A DNA stretch of 64,000 nt from Natronomonas gomsonensis (GTDB lineage Archaea; Halobacteriota; Halobacteria; Halobacteriales; Haloarculaceae), in NCBI RefSeq assembly GCF_013391635.1, contig NZ_JACAWU010000001.1, forward strand, positions 868,001 to 932,000. Reading direction: 5' to 3'. The notes under the pieces are model-generated. The model was not told where the DNA came from. It saw nothing but the letters and a program-made list of their open reading frames with translations, and made no database searches. How positions within the stretch are numbered: position 1 is the stretch's first letter; each line of letters opens with the position of its first letter. Shown in pieces: positions 63,131 through 64,000 of this stretch. The position numbers and the translations under genes are program-made.

Positions 63131-63191
63131 TAATTCGTCCTACGCATCCACCCCGGATAGCGTCTCGGTTGGTGTGTACCAACTCTTCGGG

Positions 63192-63875
63192 CTACTCGAC
63201 GTATCGTTTTGCCAGCCACGCCTCCGCCCGCCGGAGGCGATACGACAGTGTCGACCCCGGAATACCCAACTGTTCGGCGAGTTCGTACGTCTCAATCTCC
63301 CGGGGCGTCTCGTAGTAGCCGGCGTCGACGGCGGCGGCCAGCGCGTCCGCCTGCTTCGGGGGCAACTCGGCGTCAGGGTCGGGGTCGGGGTCGGAGACGC
63401 GTTCGAACTCGATGTCGGCGTCGGCGACCGCTCGGACGTCCTCGACGAAGGCGCCGACGGGGCCGTCGGGTGCCAGCGCTCGCCAGCGCTGGCGGCGTCC
63501 GCGCCACGTCTCGTCCAAGACGACGCCGTCGCCGAAGTGCTCGCGAGCGAGATGCGGCACGGAGTCACAACTCGGCGTCCGCTCCCAGTAGGAGTACAGG
63601 ACGAGCGAACTCTCCGAGCGGTCCAGAACCGTCGTCTCCCAGGCGCCGTCACAACCGTCCCGGACGAGACAGTCGGTGAAGTACCGCGCCCCGGCGAGGT
63701 CCTCGAGTTCGTCCAGTGCCGCCCCGGGACCGGTCGCGCGGTCGACCCGCCACAGCGCCGATTCGGTGACGTGACAGGCGAGCGAGCGAATGCGGGCGCT
63801 CGGGTACTGGGCAAGGAGGTCCGCGACCGGGTTCATCCCGGGCTCGTGGACCACGGTGAAGACGATTTCGCGCAT
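63192..63875 (-). CDS. HTH_10 (Bat-type) regulator next to the metal ATPase
   Basis: 227 aa. An N-terminal sensory part holds Cys34-His35, Cys69, Cys75, Cys103, His108 and His113; the C-terminus is the HTH_10 domain (LPPKQADALAAAVDAGYYETPREI onward, ending GSTLSYRLRRAEAWLAKRYV). The start ATG 63875 (MREIVFTVVH) is preferred to 63902. It lies 61 bp upstream of the ATPase on the same strand. The cysteines and context suggest a metal-responsive regulator of that ATPase; inference. Confidence 0.8.
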   Translation of the reverse strand: MREIVFTVVHEPGMNPVADLLAQYPSARIRSLACHVTESALWRVDRATGPGAALDELEDLAGARYFTDCLVRDGCDGAWETTVLDRSESSLVLYSYWERTPSCDSVPHLAREHFGDGVVLDETWRGRRQRWRALAPDGPVGAFVEDVRAVADADIEFERVSDPDPDPDAELPPKQADALAAAVDAGYYETPREIETYELAEQLGIPGSTLSYRLRRAEAWLAKRYVE

Positions 63876-63947
63876 TGGTCGGGATTGTGGTTCGTCGGGC
63901 AAGACGGCGTCGGTGACCCGGGGCCGTCCCCGGCGTCCACTGGCGCG

Positions 63948-64000
63948 TCACTCGAGGTCGAACACGCTCGCCCGGTCGTCGGTCGAGACGCCGTAGCGGG
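63948..64000 (-). CDS. C-terminal end of a gene truncated by the right edge
   Basis: The minus frame reads RYGVSTDDRASVFDLE then stop (TGA at 63950-63948) and is open to the edge. It is acidic and of haloarchaeal codon use. Only 17 codons are visible, so no function can be assigned. Confidence 0.35.
   Translation of the reverse strand, partial: RYGVSTDDRASVFDLE

Noticed and set aside
1..64000. CRISPR array, insertion sequence, replication origin
   Set aside because: No regularly spaced repeats, no transposase motif, no Orc1/Cdc6 gene or clustered origin repeats seen by eye.

Overview
The window looks like chromosomal DNA of a haloarchaeon (class Halobacteria). It is GC-rich with a strong G/C third-codon bias, and the proteins are very acidic. 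It carries archaeal genes (ribosomal protein L15e, RIO2 kinase, NucS), haloarchaeal families (Bat-type HTH_10 regulators, HVO_2922-like, DUF6735-like, DUF5518-like) and Tat signals with or without a lipobox. Many starts lie about 25-33 bp after a TATA element, as in leaderless archaeal transcripts. The genus cannot be read from the sequence alone.

Layout. 1-6.4 kb: a truncated DUF7260-like gene, an AT-rich spacer, an M20 peptidase, an M32 carboxypeptidase, an RDD membrane protein and a two-gene ABC exporter. 6.4-12.8 kb: a secreted protein, an SDR dehydrogenase, a GH15 glucoamylase-like enzyme, a peroxiredoxin facing a DsbA/FrnE-like oxidoreductase, and a TauE/SafE exporter. 12.9-19.4 kb: ion homeostasis and signalling, with CorA, a PHP phosphoesterase, a duplicated PhoU/TrkA-C protein, a sensor histidine kinase and a two-gene MgtE-type transporter. 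19.5-25.6 kb: mutS tail-to-tail with nucS, a DUF6735-like gene, an SLC13 permease and an HVO_2922 homologue behind a 15-codon mini-ORF. 25.7-37.7 kb: housekeeping genes (rpl15e, rio2, a DJ-1 protein, a DEDD exonuclease, an FMN alpha-hydroxy-acid dehydrogenase, threonine synthase, a methyltransferase, endonuclease IV, lipoate ligase, a DMT transporter, cobyric acid synthase).

37.8-58.9 kb is the most distinctive part: a carboxylate uptake and activation region. It has three acetate-CoA ligase (Acs) paralogues, a Bat-type regulator with a recombinase-like N-terminus, a complete Liv-type ABC operon ending in a thioredoxin-domain protein, an enoyl-CoA hydratase, a further acyl-CoA synthetase, and a DUF4212/sodium:solute symporter pair with a universal stress protein. 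acs copies 2 and 3 are nearly identical and share a conserved block of about 50 bp upstream of the start. The Liv operon is rich in GATC, a tetranucleotide almost absent from most of the rest of the window, so it probably has a different origin.

59-64 kb is a metal and cobalamin block: corrinoid adenosyltransferase, NikR, a CPC-type heavy-metal P-ATPase with a His/Cys-rich insert, and an adjacent HTH_10 regulator. I found no complete tRNA or rRNA gene, no CRISPR array and no recognisable insertion sequence.
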